A stretch of 64,000 bases of DNA from Herpetosiphon gulosus (GCF_039545135.1 NZ_BAABRU010000010.1:1-64000), one strand, 5' to 3'. Counted from the stretch's first letter, positions 37,201 through 44,496 are shown. Notes: generated from the sequence alone by a model not told the origin. Translations and numbers: made by a program.

Positions 37201-37927
37201 TGGTCGGCACAATCACGCTGGCACTCATCGCCACCACCGCAGGCACGCCCGCCGTCAACAACTGGGTTGCCACACTGCTCAAAGCCTGTTGGCGTTGATA
37301 CTCGGCATCGTCGCTGGCGCTGGTATCCATAACGCTTGTTTGGCAGGCATCCAACAAGACCAAACGCACGCCAGCGCCGTTCAACAACTCAGCAAAGCGG
37401 CTGGCCTTGACATTATCAACTTGATAATCGGCTTTTTCGAACGATAAGACCCCTTGTGGCACGTTGGCCGATTTATAGAGCGTGCTGGTTGACTGGATTT
37501 TGGGAAAGCCGCCATGGCCATCGAAATGCAACATATGCACAGGTTTTGTGGCATCTTGCAAGCGCCGCGCCAATTGATCGTAGGTTGGTGGGCGCAAAAA
37601 CTCCAGCTCGATCATGCCAGGCTTGAGTTTTTCAGTTTGTTCTAAGTGTTGTAATTGGTTAAAAATGGTTTGGGCTGAGCTGCGCGGATCGAGAAAATTT
37701 TGATCATCAGGCCGCGCCACAACTACCACCACCCGCAAAGGCATGGCAAATTGCTGAGCGGCAATTTTTGCGCGAACGCTGGAAACGGTGCGATAGATCG
37801 CGACAGGATTGATTCGCCGTTGGTTCAAAAAGCCAAAATCATCGTGGAGCAACTCCCATGGCACGCTCAACACGGCGGGAATCACGCTTAAAATTTGTAA
37901 GGTTGGTACGCCAGCATCAACCTGCAT
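34268..37927 (-). CDS. CHAT protease / NB-ARC ATPase / TPR protein (main part of a gene split by TAG)
   Basis: The 1219-codon frame begins with most of a CHAT (caspase-like) protease domain. The catalytic dyad is visible as H138 in HFDGHGG and C195 in LLDACQTSV. An NB-ARC/STAND ATPase follows, with Walker A GFGGIGKT near residue 360 and Walker B-like LLIIADNLE. The rest (about 680-1130) is a long series of TPR repeats (for example YDAALVIYQRL, AEAIIYHQLGRVAQEQQDW). Such STAND proteins sense a ligand through the repeats, oligomerise and activate the protease. The ATG at 37927 has no ribosome binding site and directly follows, in the same frame, the TAG of the preceding 99-codon frame, which carries the missing start of the CHAT domain. 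The real gene is probably 34268-38227 with one nonsense codon. No obvious protease target such as a gasdermin lies nearby. Confidence 0.85.
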   Translation of the reverse strand: MQVDAGVPTLQILSVIPAVLSVPWELLHDDFGFLNQRRINPVAIYRTVSSVRAKIAAQQFAMPLRVVVVVARPDDQNFLDPRSSAQTIFNQLQHLEQTEKLKPGMIELEFLRPPTYDQLARRLQDATKPVHMLHFDGHGGFPKIQSTSTLYKSANVPQGVLSFEKADYQVDNVKASRFAELLNGAGVRLVLLDACQTSVMDTSASDDAEYQRQQALSSVATQLLTAGVPAVVAMSASVIVPTTALFFGELYGLIAEGQPVPVALERARQALQSQPVRLHLARNAEQELDPISLADWWLPHFYQQAAINLTPTGKPARPKPTKLSGFVENPHQRPFVGRAKELLQLERALLKGKIALLYGFGGIGKTRLASEAAAWLTQTKLYQGALLLSFEHGGSQIALLSAIARHYELPETDSHDLQAALKRFKPHLRKKPLLIIADNLESILPNAGNVELNVLEAQERQALWDCVLGLRQAGAGIILTCRDYDLRDSRLQQGQYTSVIAMRGLDAPAAYSFATALLNDLAIDRRRAPKLQLSSLLARLDHHPLAMGLTLRALRDPNLRIEQLLSDYSSALAQFTDETSPNQRHSSLEASLSYSLQRLSPDQREWLTRLTPFEGGASEDDLLAITEIPAEQWPQLCAALEHAALIMPVAIQGIAIPFLRFHPTLTPYLRQQHPANTELEQRFAVRYYQLSRYCYQQDRQNPQAVRSLVRYELPNLQRAIQGLLSLKEIPAAVDMANTLNYFYDFFGMQRERNLLNQQLAQYVVVNQQLSEAEYLHESELGEAEFAQGRYDAALQHFGRLLARIEQQPADQPRGVGSYQHCLTLTRIGRCIQALGQPAQAQGFHQQALSMIEHLLSQQSDDKMYLGQKSALLNEIANYHRDQGQFVEAQRCYDQALAIAKQIGNERNQAVILEFLGTLALKQRPYAEATQKYDAALVIYQRLNEPSAEAIIYHQLGRVAQEQQDWPNAEQYYRQSLAIKENLRDSLGTARTCNHLAIVTASAGKPSEAEGWLQRALQTPDLPAFEKAAMLNNLADLIADQIQIGTWPSSRLAEAQGYAEQALSLMQTIDSAIAEVWKIFILLAKLADLAGQAAQAADYLQQARISFAAHAANRWHIDQQHGKLIAAIVAASQGNQQARSAVEQEFPKMQQGDWSKIPAIIQRIWAGERDWHSLCAELDLQDSLLILRVLEELEANSEGKSQKAEKPVAKPKDKSQKDKG

Positions 37928-38227
37928 CTATTCGGCATAAATTTCGGCGGCATCGGCGCTTGATTTGAAAATTGCTTTAAACAGCGCCTTGCCAACCGTG
38001 GCTAACTCGGCCTCAACTCGGGCGGCGCGTTCGCGAAACTCCAAAAACGGCCAATCTAAATAGCGCTCAAAATACCATTGAAAGTCGGCGCGTTGCTCTT
38101 TGGTTGGCAGTGCAGGCAATGGGCCGCTGGAAGTCAGTTGATTGAAGCGCAACATCCATTGGGCTAAATCGGGCGAATCAGCGGCAGCAGCAGTACATTC
38201 GAGGGTGAGGATGTTTGGTTGGCTCAT
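37928..38227 (-). CDS. N-terminal segment of the CHAT-STAND protein, before an in-frame TAG
   Basis: These 99 codons start at an ATG with GAGGAG eight bases upstream, the only good ribosome binding site of the locus. They encode a segment (ADFQWYFERYLDWPFLEF, RAARVEAELATVGKALFKA) that matches the region normally preceding the CHAT core in Chloroflexota CHAT proteins. The frame ends with GCC GAA TAG and continues at once, without a frame change, as ATG CAG GTT in the next entry. A single C-to-T change of a CAG codon would explain it. Alternatives are suppression or reinitiation at the adjacent ATG, or a sequencing error. Confidence 0.75.
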   Translation of the reverse strand: MSQPNILTLECTAAAADSPDLAQWMLRFNQLTSSGPLPALPTKEQRADFQWYFERYLDWPFLEFRERAARVEAELATVGKALFKAIFKSSADAAEIYAE

Positions 38228-38311
38228 GGGGCGGCTCCTCGGCTAGCAACACACCATTATCCTATCATGGCCTAACTGCGAATGGTAGCCTACGAGCAGC
38301 ACACGTTTTAA

Positions 38312-38475
38312 TCCACGAAGTTCGTAACCACGAAGGACACGAAGAGCACGAAGAGTTGATCCACGAAGGACACGAAGAGCACGAATGTTGGGTTTAGTGG
38401 TTGCCTGAGATGTCTACAATTATCAGTGAACCACTAAATCAGCCTTAGTGTAACTTCGTGCTCTTCGTGGATCAA
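38312..38475. repeat. 'cacgaag' dispersed inverted repeat, copy 2
   Basis: The left side holds three copies of CCACGAAGGACACGAAG-like words, and the right side ends in CTTCGTGCTCTTCGTGG. The interior (cgaatgttggg ... gccttagtg) matches copy 1 at 18047-18158 base for base in many places. The left side appears internally duplicated (acgaagagcacgaa twice). Confidence 0.7.
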
Positions 38476-38492
38476 CATAAAAATTTTCGTGG

Positions 38493-38972
38493 TTACAGGG
38501 ATAGTTGATCGGCTGGGTAGGCAATTGCCAAGATGCTGCCTTGGGTTGCTTGGGCAAGCTGTTCGGGGTTGACGCGGCTAGGCGCGATTTCGGCCAAAGG
38601 TCGCAACACAAAATCACGCTCAAACATACGTGGGTGGGGAATAAGCAAATCAGCGCTGTTCAATTCAAGTTCGCCATACAACAAAATATCGAGATCAAGC
38701 GGGCGGGGGCCGTAGCGCAAGCCTGGGCGGCGGCCACAAGCGTGCTCGATCTGTTTGAGTAAGGCCAGCAGCGCATGTGGTGCTAATGAGGTCGTGCCAG
38801 CAACTACCGCATTCAAAAACGGCGGCTGATCTTCAACATAGGCTGCTACGGTTTCATAGACGCTGGAATAGTTGGTTAGTTGGACGGCAGGGGCTAAGCC
38901 AGCCAAGCCCGCTTGTAAGTTGGCTAGACGATCGCCTTGATTGCTGCCGATGGCTAAATAAACGATGGTCAC
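38493..38972 (-). CDS. folK: 2-amino-4-hydroxy-6-hydroxymethyldihydropteridine pyrophosphokinase
   Basis: The 159-residue enzyme transfers pyrophosphate from ATP to 6-hydroxymethyl-dihydropterin in folate synthesis. The family signature is intact: YLAIGSNQGDRLANL at the start, GPRPLDLDILLYG (two metal-binding aspartates) and LIPHPRMFERDFVLRPLAEIAP. It starts with GTG at 38972, and that GTGA overlaps the stop of the patatin gene by four bases, so the two are translationally coupled. No other folate gene is adjacent. Confidence 0.95.
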   Translation of the reverse strand: MTIVYLAIGSNQGDRLANLQAGLAGLAPAVQLTNYSSVYETVAAYVEDQPPFLNAVVAGTTSLAPHALLALLKQIEHACGRRPGLRYGPRPLDLDILLYGELELNSADLLIPHPRMFERDFVLRPLAEIAPSRVNPEQLAQATQGSILAIAYPADQLSL

Positions 38973-40096
38973 GCTTGCTCCTGGCGTTGATCTAAGGTTC
39001 GTAAGGCATCACGATAGCCCATTTCAAACAAAGCTTGATGATTTTTGCCCTCGTAATCGACGATCCATTCTAAGGGCATGAGTTTTTGCGGCGCAATCAC
39101 TAATGGCTCGGCCACGCGATAAGGCATCGTGCCAGGCCAGCGCAGCGATTGATCGCCAGTTTTTTCGGCGGCGGCGGTCAGGCGTTGGGCCGCCTCAGCA
39201 ATTTGGTTATACACCTTGAGCAGTTTAAATGATGCGCGATATGAGGCCAACAATGCCCAATCCAGCGTTAGCCACAACGATTGTGCTAAATCGCTGGGCA
39301 TGGCCTCAAGATGTTGGTCGCCATCGTTGGGGTCGGCATCCCACGGGGTCATCATTACCACAATAATTTCAACATCGCCGCCAGCGTGTTCGATGACTGG
39401 GCCAAGCGGTGTATTGGCCAAAACCGCCCCATCCCAGTACATATCTTCGCCAACTTGAGTCCATGGGTAGACCGCTGGAATACTCGACGAAGCCATAATA
39501 TGCTCGATGTTGAGTTGATCTTGGGCTTGACCATCAAGTTTATGGTTGCAAAATACCCGCAATGTGCCGCGCCGCACATCGGTGGCGGTCAGCAGCAGGG
39601 TTGGTGCAGCGGGGCTATTGATCCGCTCAAAATTCATCCAAGCGCTGAGGGTGTGTCGCCATGGTGTGGTATCAAGCAAACTTTTAAACGGAGTGGCGCT
39701 AAAAATGCTGCGAAATTTATGCCAAATGCTCGGGCTATGCAAATTGCGATCAGCCTCAGGCGTTTCAGCCTCAATCTGATCATCGCCGCCATGCTCGTCA
39801 GAGGTCAAAATCGAGCGCAGCAAAAAGCGCATCAGTGGTCGGCTAATCGTCGGCAGATCGCTTGAAAGCTGCTGAACGTCCTCGGAGTGCATGTGCAACC
39901 AGCGTTGGCGCAGTTGGTCTATAGTCATGCCCGAGGCCAAAGCCGCCCCGTTGACCGCGCCAATCGATGTGCCAGCAATAATATCTGGCCCTTGACCATC
40001 GCGCATCCAGCCGCGTTCGACCAAAGCTTGCATCACCCCAACGTGATAAGCTCCACGGCCACCGCCGCCCGAAAGCACCAAAGCTTTTTTTGCCAT
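38969..40096 (-). CDS. Patatin-like phospholipase
   Basis: The 375-residue protein has the patatin features: the oxyanion-hole GGGGRGAYHVG at residues 10-20, the nucleophile elbow AGTSIGAVNG with S44, and the catalytic Asp near 221 in YWDGAVLANTPLGP. It should hydrolyse acyl lipids. The long C-terminus contains several Trp/Leu-rich helices but no membrane span. ATG at 40096 is chosen because GAGG lies five bases upstream; the in-frame extension to 40144 is less likely. The gene is the first of a two-gene operon with folK. Confidence 0.9.
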   Translation of the reverse strand: MAKKALVLSGGGGRGAYHVGVMQALVERGWMRDGQGPDIIAGTSIGAVNGAALASGMTIDQLRQRWLHMHSEDVQQLSSDLPTISRPLMRFLLRSILTSDEHGGDDQIEAETPEADRNLHSPSIWHKFRSIFSATPFKSLLDTTPWRHTLSAWMNFERINSPAAPTLLLTATDVRRGTLRVFCNHKLDGQAQDQLNIEHIMASSSIPAVYPWTQVGEDMYWDGAVLANTPLGPVIEHAGGDVEIIVVMMTPWDADPNDGDQHLEAMPSDLAQSLWLTLDWALLASYRASFKLLKVYNQIAEAAQRLTAAAEKTGDQSLRWPGTMPYRVAEPLVIAPQKLMPLEWIVDYEGKNHQALFEMGYRDALRTLDQRQEQA

Positions 40097-40187
40097 AACA
40101 ACCTCGCAGCTTGAAAACCAACAGTAAATAACAGCATTGCTCAATGTTCGACAATGCTGATCGATCTGTCAGTTGCGGCCAAGCGAT

Positions 40188-41390
40188 TTAGAAGATATCG
40201 TCCTCGTCTTCGTCGTCGCTAATGCCTAAATCGAGCAGCACCAAATTATTCAGCGCTGGCGATTGACTAAAGGCTTCTTGGCTGCTGCGGGTTAGCTGAT
40301 TGCCCCACAAATCAAGCTCTTGCAATTGGCCCAAGTTAGTTGTATTGGCCAAACTGGTTGCGCCAACATCGCCAATCGCGTTATCGGCGAGATACAACAC
40401 CGCCAAATTGCCAAGGCTGGTGCTGGTGGTCAAAGCTTGCACGCCAGCGTCGCCAATCGCATTATCATTGAGTAATAAGGCCTTGAGATTAGTGACATGG
40501 CTCGATTGAGCCAAGGCACTCAACCCAGCGTCGCCAATTGCATTCGAGCGCAAATCGAGGCGTTCGGTGTTGGCAAGCACTGGCGAGTTGGCAAGGGCAC
40601 TAATGCCAGCCGCATCGATATTGGTTGAGGCCAAATTGAGTGTCACAATGCTACGCAGATAGGGCGATTCGGCTAAGGCCTTGGCTCCAGCAAAACCCAC
40701 ATCATTATCGCTGAGATCAAGATGGGTTACATTGCCCAATTGTTCATCTTCAGCGAGCGCCTTCACGCCTGCTGGCCCAATGTTGTTGTTGCTCAAATTG
40801 AGTGAGGTTAGTTGGGTCAGATGTTGGGCAGCGGCCAAGGCACTAATTCCAGCATCGCCCAAATCGTTATGATCAATATCGAGCAACTGGAGATTGACCA
40901 AGGCTTGACCTTCAACCAACGCCGCGCCGCCAGCCGCGCCCAGCTGATTGCGATACAGCCGTAGTTTGGTTAATTGGGTCAGGCTGGTCGAATTGCTGAG
41001 TGCTTGAGCGCCAGCAGCGCCGATTGCATTTTGATACAGCTCTAATTCGTTGAGGTTGCTCAGGTAGGGCGATTGGGCTAAGGCAATCAAGCCAGCATCG
41101 CCAATTTGGTTACGTTGCAAACGTAAGGTGCGCAATTGGCTTAAGTGGGGCGATTGCGCCAAGACAATTACAGCGTCATCAGTTAATTGATTTTCGCTGA
41201 GGTCAAGCACGCGCACGGTGGCCATGTGCGGTGAGCGAGCCAAGCTATGTGCGACAGCATCACCCCAATTGCGACCATTGAGGGTTAGTTGGGTTACGCC
41301 AACCAAACGCCGTTCACGCAAGGCGGCCTTGAGTTCTTCGACGGTGGACACATCATCCAAGGAGACCACGTAATTTTTAAGCTTTGCCAT
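40188..41390 (-). CDS. Leucine-rich-repeat protein, ribonuclease-inhibitor type, acidic tail
   Basis: The 400-residue protein is almost entirely leucine-rich repeats of about 24-28 residues with the RI-type pattern LxxLxLxxNxIGDAGxxALA. About 12 to 13 repeats can be counted. It ends with an acidic tail (SDDEDEDDIF). No signal peptide or membrane span is seen, so it is probably a cytoplasmic binding scaffold. Highly regular repeats of this eukaryote-like type are found in large numbers in Herpetosiphon and other multi-domain-rich bacteria. GAGG lies eight bases before the ATG. The gene is divergent from the ParA-like gene. Its partner is unknown. Confidence 0.88.
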   Translation of the reverse strand: MAKLKNYVVSLDDVSTVEELKAALRERRLVGVTQLTLNGRNWGDAVAHSLARSPHMATVRVLDLSENQLTDDAVIVLAQSPHLSQLRTLRLQRNQIGDAGLIALAQSPYLSNLNELELYQNAIGAAGAQALSNSTSLTQLTKLRLYRNQLGAAGGAALVEGQALVNLQLLDIDHNDLGDAGISALAAAQHLTQLTSLNLSNNNIGPAGVKALAEDEQLGNVTHLDLSDNDVGFAGAKALAESPYLRSIVTLNLASTNIDAAGISALANSPVLANTERLDLRSNAIGDAGLSALAQSSHVTNLKALLLNDNAIGDAGVQALTTSTSLGNLAVLYLADNAIGDVGATSLANTTNLGQLQELDLWGNQLTRSSQEAFSQSPALNNLVLLDLGISDDEDEDDIF

Positions 41391-41510
41391 CGTAACGACC
41401 TCTGTGTCGGGTTATTTCATTGTTGGTTCATTGTAGCACACTGCCCTTGGCGATTGATTCCCCCTAGTGGCTAGCCAACAGGTGAATCTTAATAATTGGG
41501 CCGAGCCTGC

Positions 41511-41539
41511 TTGACGTTGCCTACACTCTACCGTACACT
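41511..41539 (+). promoter_or_regulatory. Promoter of the ParA-like gene
   Basis: TTGACG (41511-41516), a 17-base spacer and TACACT (41534-41539). It lies 30 bases before the ATG at 41569 and would give a short leader with the AGGAG ribosome binding site. Confidence 0.65.
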
Positions 41540-41568
41540 GCTTGCAGTATACTCAGGAGTTATATCCT

Positions 41569-42588
41569 ATGCCTCGCGTAATTGCCGTCACCAACTTCAA
41601 GGGCGGTATTGGCAAGACGACTACCACCGTGAATGTAGCCGCCGGCTTTGCCCTCAAAGGTGCTTCAGTGCTTGTGATCGATGTCGATCCACAGAGCAAT
41701 GTTCGTATGTGTTTTGGGCATGCCGAACCCCGCCGCTCCCTGTACGATGTTTTGATCGATAACAAGAAAATTCCTGATTGTGTCGTGCAAGTACGCCCCA
41801 ACATCGACTTACTTGCCTCAAGCGATGCGTTATTGCAAGCACAATCGGATATTGGCAAACGCCCAGATTGGGGTCGGGTGCTCGAAATCGCCCTACGTCC
41901 AGTCGTGCGCAACTATGATTTTGTCTTTATTGATTGTAGTGCTTCGTTGACTGTGCTTAACCTGAATGCCTTGATGGCTGCTTCAGATATTATTGTGCCA
42001 ACCGCTTTGGAACACTTGGCTTTACAAGGGTTGCGCCAACTTGGCCGGAATATCACCCGCATCAAAGGCACAATGGGCGCATTACGTATGATTATCCCCA
42101 CCATGTTCGATGCGCGGAATCGCCAATCGCACCGTTTACTGGCCTCGTTGCGCGAGGAATATGGCACGCTCGTGACCGACCCAGTTCGGGTCAATGTGCG
42201 GTTGTCTGAGGCGACGGTTGAAGGTAAAACGATCTACGAATATGATCCACGCTCAAATGGGGCGATTGATTATGCAGCCTTGGTCGAAAAATTAGGCGAT
42301 GTGTTTAATTTTCAAGCCAAACCTATGGCAGAGCCTGTGCCTGTGGTCAATCCAGTTCCCGTGGCTCGGCCATTTACCGCCTTTGAAACCCCGCCACCAC
42401 CACCCGAACCGTCATTGGTTGGCAATTTACAAGCTGAAGAAAAGCCCATGTTTCGTGGCCCAGTCCGCGAGGAATGCCCGCATTGTGGGCGGTTATTAGA
42501 GCAAGTGATGCTAGCAGGCTATCGGGTGTATTTTTGCGATCATTGCAAATATAAACGCCAAGAATTAGCCTCGGGAGTTCGCCGCTAG
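41569..42588 (+). CDS. ParA/Soj-like ATPase with a C-terminal zinc ribbon
   Basis: The 339-residue protein has a deviant Walker A, KGGIGKTTTT (residues 11-20), with the signature lysine, followed by DVDPQSN and Walker B FVFIDCSASL. These place it in the ParA/MinD family that dimerises on DNA or membranes. A Pro/Val-rich linker (about residues 255-300) leads to a C-terminal zinc ribbon with C303/C306 and C323/C326 (CPHCG ... CDHCK). This module is not part of standard chromosomal ParA. ATG at 41569 is supported by AGGAG; the in-frame ATG at 41542 lies downstream of the -10 but has no ribosome binding site. No parB is adjacent, so it is an orphan whose cargo is unknown. Confidence 0.88.
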   Translation: MPRVIAVTNFKGGIGKTTTTVNVAAGFALKGASVLVIDVDPQSNVRMCFGHAEPRRSLYDVLIDNKKIPDCVVQVRPNIDLLASSDALLQAQSDIGKRPDWGRVLEIALRPVVRNYDFVFIDCSASLTVLNLNALMAASDIIVPTALEHLALQGLRQLGRNITRIKGTMGALRMIIPTMFDARNRQSHRLLASLREEYGTLVTDPVRVNVRLSEATVEGKTIYEYDPRSNGAIDYAALVEKLGDVFNFQAKPMAEPVPVVNPVPVARPFTAFETPPPPPEPSLVGNLQAEEKPMFRGPVREECPHCGRLLEQVMLAGYRVYFCDHCKYKRQELASGVRR

Positions 42589-42881
42589 GAATATTTGCGC
42601 ACGCGCTGCAACCCAAAAACGATTGCAACCAGCCAAATGCCTGCAAAGCCAAGCCGCAAACGGACTAGGTTGTTTGGGCTGACTGTTAACCACGAACCAA
42701 GCAGTTGATCAAGCACCCGCGCAATAAATTCAGCTCCAGCCAAATTAAGCCCAAATAACCCAGCATACAGCACAAACGTGATCATGCGCCGTCGCCGACC
42801 GTTGCTGATTTGCCAAGCTAAAATGCCGCAGCCAAGCAGCACCAAGCCACTAACCAGCCAACTCCAAAATTCAATTGTCAT
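42585..42881 (-). CDS. Small membrane protein, three predicted helices
   Basis: The 98-residue protein is not recognised. Three hydrophobic segments are evident (about residues 5-24, 33-55 and 75-92), with an RRRR motif after the first that favours an inside loop. The convergent ParA gene overlaps its 3' end by four bases. The C-terminus (RVRKYS) is basic. It has no SD shown clearly, and the function is unknown. Confidence 0.6.
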   Translation of the reverse strand: MTIEFWSWLVSGLVLLGCGILAWQISNGRRRRMITFVLYAGLFGLNLAGAEFIARVLDQLLGSWLTVSPNNLVRLRLGFAGIWLVAIVFGLQRVRKYS

Positions 42882-42983
42882 AATGCTACCTTAAATGAAC
42901 ACCGACTTTATGGGGAAGTATAGCATGAGGAATTTAAGCGGGTAAATAATCACACCATTGTGCTTCTGGCGCAAACGACTGGC

Positions 42984-43145
42984 TTATTGACCACAAAAAC
43001 TGCAAACAGCTGGGGTTTGTGGCTCGAAGGCTGCCGATAATGGAGCTGGGTTGATCACGCTGGTAGCCAAAATCAACAAAGCCAACGCGGCGATAATTGC
43101 CAAAGCTAATGAGCGATTGAATGGTTGGGTTTGGATGTTCAACAT
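42984..43145 (-). CDS. Short membrane or secreted peptide with C-terminal CxxC (53 residues)
   Basis: The frame begins at ATG 43145 with a perfect GGAGG five bases upstream and ends at TAA 42984-42986. It encodes an N-terminal polar region and a hydrophobic segment (about residues 13-29, LALAIIAALALLILATS). A short Pro/Ala-rich tail ends in VCSFCGQ. The CSFC pair could bind a metal or be oxidised. It is too short for a default search. The combination of a strong ribosome binding site and a typical membrane or signal segment supports a real gene. Confidence 0.6.
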   Translation of the reverse strand: MLNIQTQPFNRSLALAIIAALALLILATSVINPAPLSAAFEPQTPAVCSFCGQ

Positions 43146-43242
43146 AGCTGCCTCCGAATTAACGTTGCGTTAGAACTGAGGCTAGTATCGCACCCACTTG
43201 TGACAAACAGCGTCACATCGTTTTAGGCCTTTGCAAAGCCAT

Positions 43243-43277
43243 AAAAAACACCTACTTACTGGGTTAGTAAGTAGGTG
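43243..43277 (-). terminator. Terminator of tRNA-Arg
   Basis: On the minus strand CACCTACTTA pairs with TAAGTAGGTG, and the tail is TTTTTT. It follows the tRNA by five bases and has a textbook intrinsic-terminator layout. Confidence 0.9.
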
Positions 43278-43281
43278 CGAT

Positions 43282-43357
43282 TGGCGCGACCGGAGGGACT
43301 CGAACCCCCGACACTTGGTTCCGAAGACCAATGCTCTATCCACTGAGCTACGGTCGC
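43282..43357 (-). tRNA. tRNA-Arg (anticodon TCG)
   Basis: The sequence on the minus strand folds as a cloverleaf. The acceptor stem is GCGACCG with CGGTCGC. The D-arm is in the usual place (GCTCAGTGGATAGAGC), and the anticodon stem is TTGGT/ACCAA around the loop CTTCGGA. The T-arm is GGGGGTTCGAGTCCCTC. The anticodon TCG reads CGA arginine codons. CCA is encoded at 43282-43284. The terminator follows directly. Confidence 0.95.
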
Positions 43358-43401
43358 AACGTCTATAGAATACTCGAAATTGGGCTTTGTTGCAAATCTT
43401 A

Positions 43402-43437
43402 AAACCAACAGCGGATGGGAATTCCATCCGCTGTTGG
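43402..43437 (-). terminator. Terminator of the secreted repeat protein gene
   Basis: A perfect 14-base stem CCAACAGCGGATGG with CCATCCGCTGTTGG (43405-43418 and 43424-43437) around a five-base loop. On the minus strand the tail is TTTTAAG. It lies 43 bases after the stop of the 43480-44217 gene. Confidence 0.85.
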
Positions 43438-43479
43438 CTGTTCTCAGTGCTGTGTGGAGGAAACCGATGGCGAACTGGC

Positions 43480-44217
43480 TTATTTGGTCAAGGCTTCGCG
43501 AGCGCGTTCGAGTTCAGTGTTCAAGCGTTCTTCGCCTTTGGTGCGCAAGTTGGCAATAATATCATCAACTGATTTGCCATTGGCTTGAGCAACTTGCTCT
43601 AAGGTTTTGCCTGCTTGAACTTCGGCTTGAACTTGTTCAACGGTTAGGCCTGTTACATCAGCGGTTGCTTGAACCAATAGGTGTTGGCCGCGACCACCAC
43701 GACCTGGGCCTTTTTCACTCACAATGCCTTTTTGGTTCATTAAGGTTGGGGCTTCAGTTTTGGCGGTTGCCAAGCGTTCGGCCTTTTGGTCTTCGGTAAT
43801 TTTGCCATTGGTGACAGCTTCGCTCAAGTTGGTTTCCATTTGAACCAAGGCTGCATCAATCACTGCTTGCTCGCTACTGCCGTTGGCGGTAGCAATTTCG
43901 GTCAATGAAGCGCCTTCAACCAATTTGCTGCGCACATCAGCTGTGGTCAATTTGGTCAAGGCTGCGGTTTGCTCAACCAATTGATGATGGATGCCCATGC
44001 CGCCGCGTTGACCCATACCACCGCCGCGTCCGCCACGTTTGCCAAACCCAAAGCCTTGGCCTGGATTGGCTGTGGTGCTATCGGGAGTGGTTGGTTGAAC
44101 CTCGGTGCTATCAGGGGTGGTTGGTGTTTGGGCATTGGTGCTGGCTAAGCGCCCACCAACAAACACCAAGGCAAAAGCGATTGCCACAATTGCCAGCCAT
44201 TTTCCAAGAGTTTTCAT
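43480..44217 (-). CDS. Secreted protein with a Gly-rich linker and two homologous helical repeats
   Basis: The 245-residue protein has a signal peptide (LGKWLAIVAIAFALVFVGG; cleavage near TNA-QT). A Thr/Pro-rich linker and a Gly/Arg-rich segment (GKRGGRGGGMGQRGG) come next. Two homologous segments follow. The first reads VEQTAALTKLTTADVRSKL with a TLTEIATANGSS-like end, and the second VQATADVTGLTVEQVQAEV with TLEQVAQANGKSVDD. Each looks like a short helical domain with a 'LxxVAxANG' motif resembling repeats seen in Firmicute and Chloroflexota exported proteins. No enzymatic signature is visible. GGAGG lies five bases before the ATG. Function unknown. Confidence 0.75.
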   Translation of the reverse strand: MKTLGKWLAIVAIAFALVFVGGRLASTNAQTPTTPDSTEVQPTTPDSTTANPGQGFGFGKRGGRGGGMGQRGGMGIHHQLVEQTAALTKLTTADVRSKLVEGASLTEIATANGSSEQAVIDAALVQMETNLSEAVTNGKITEDQKAERLATAKTEAPTLMNQKGIVSEKGPGRGGRGQHLLVQATADVTGLTVEQVQAEVQAGKTLEQVAQANGKSVDDIIANLRTKGEERLNTELERAREALTK

Positions 44218-44299
44218 AAAGCCTCCGTTTTGTAGCGTTGCATTCGTCGCTTGTTCGATATGGCTCTAGCATAAACCACCGCTGTGAAGAGCGTATGAA

Positions 44300-44482
44300 G
44301 AAAAGGATGAAGGATGAATTATGAGGGATGAAAGCGAAAATCAATGTCAGGGTGGTTTGGCAATCAGCTGAAGGAAAGGATGAATTATGAGGGAGGAAAC
44401 TATTCGTGGAATTTGTGCAATTCGTGGCTCAAAACCTAGACGTTGCGTCCCTTCGTATCGCTTCGTGTCCTTCGTGGATCAC
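44300..44482. repeat. Repeat cluster before the metal regulator gene
   Basis: A 23-base direct repeat, AGGATGAATTATGAGGG plus six bases, occurs at 44311-44333 and again at 44377-44399 with one mismatch. After it comes a degenerate 'cacgaag' element ending in CTTCGTGTCCTTCGTGG (44463-44480). No gene lies in 44218-44560. Confidence 0.55.
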
Positions 44483-44496
44483 ATTACTCTAACTAC

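Noticed and set aside
43182-43427. Minus-strand frame across the tRNA
   Set aside because: It lies over the tRNA-Arg gene and its terminator; the frame is incidental.
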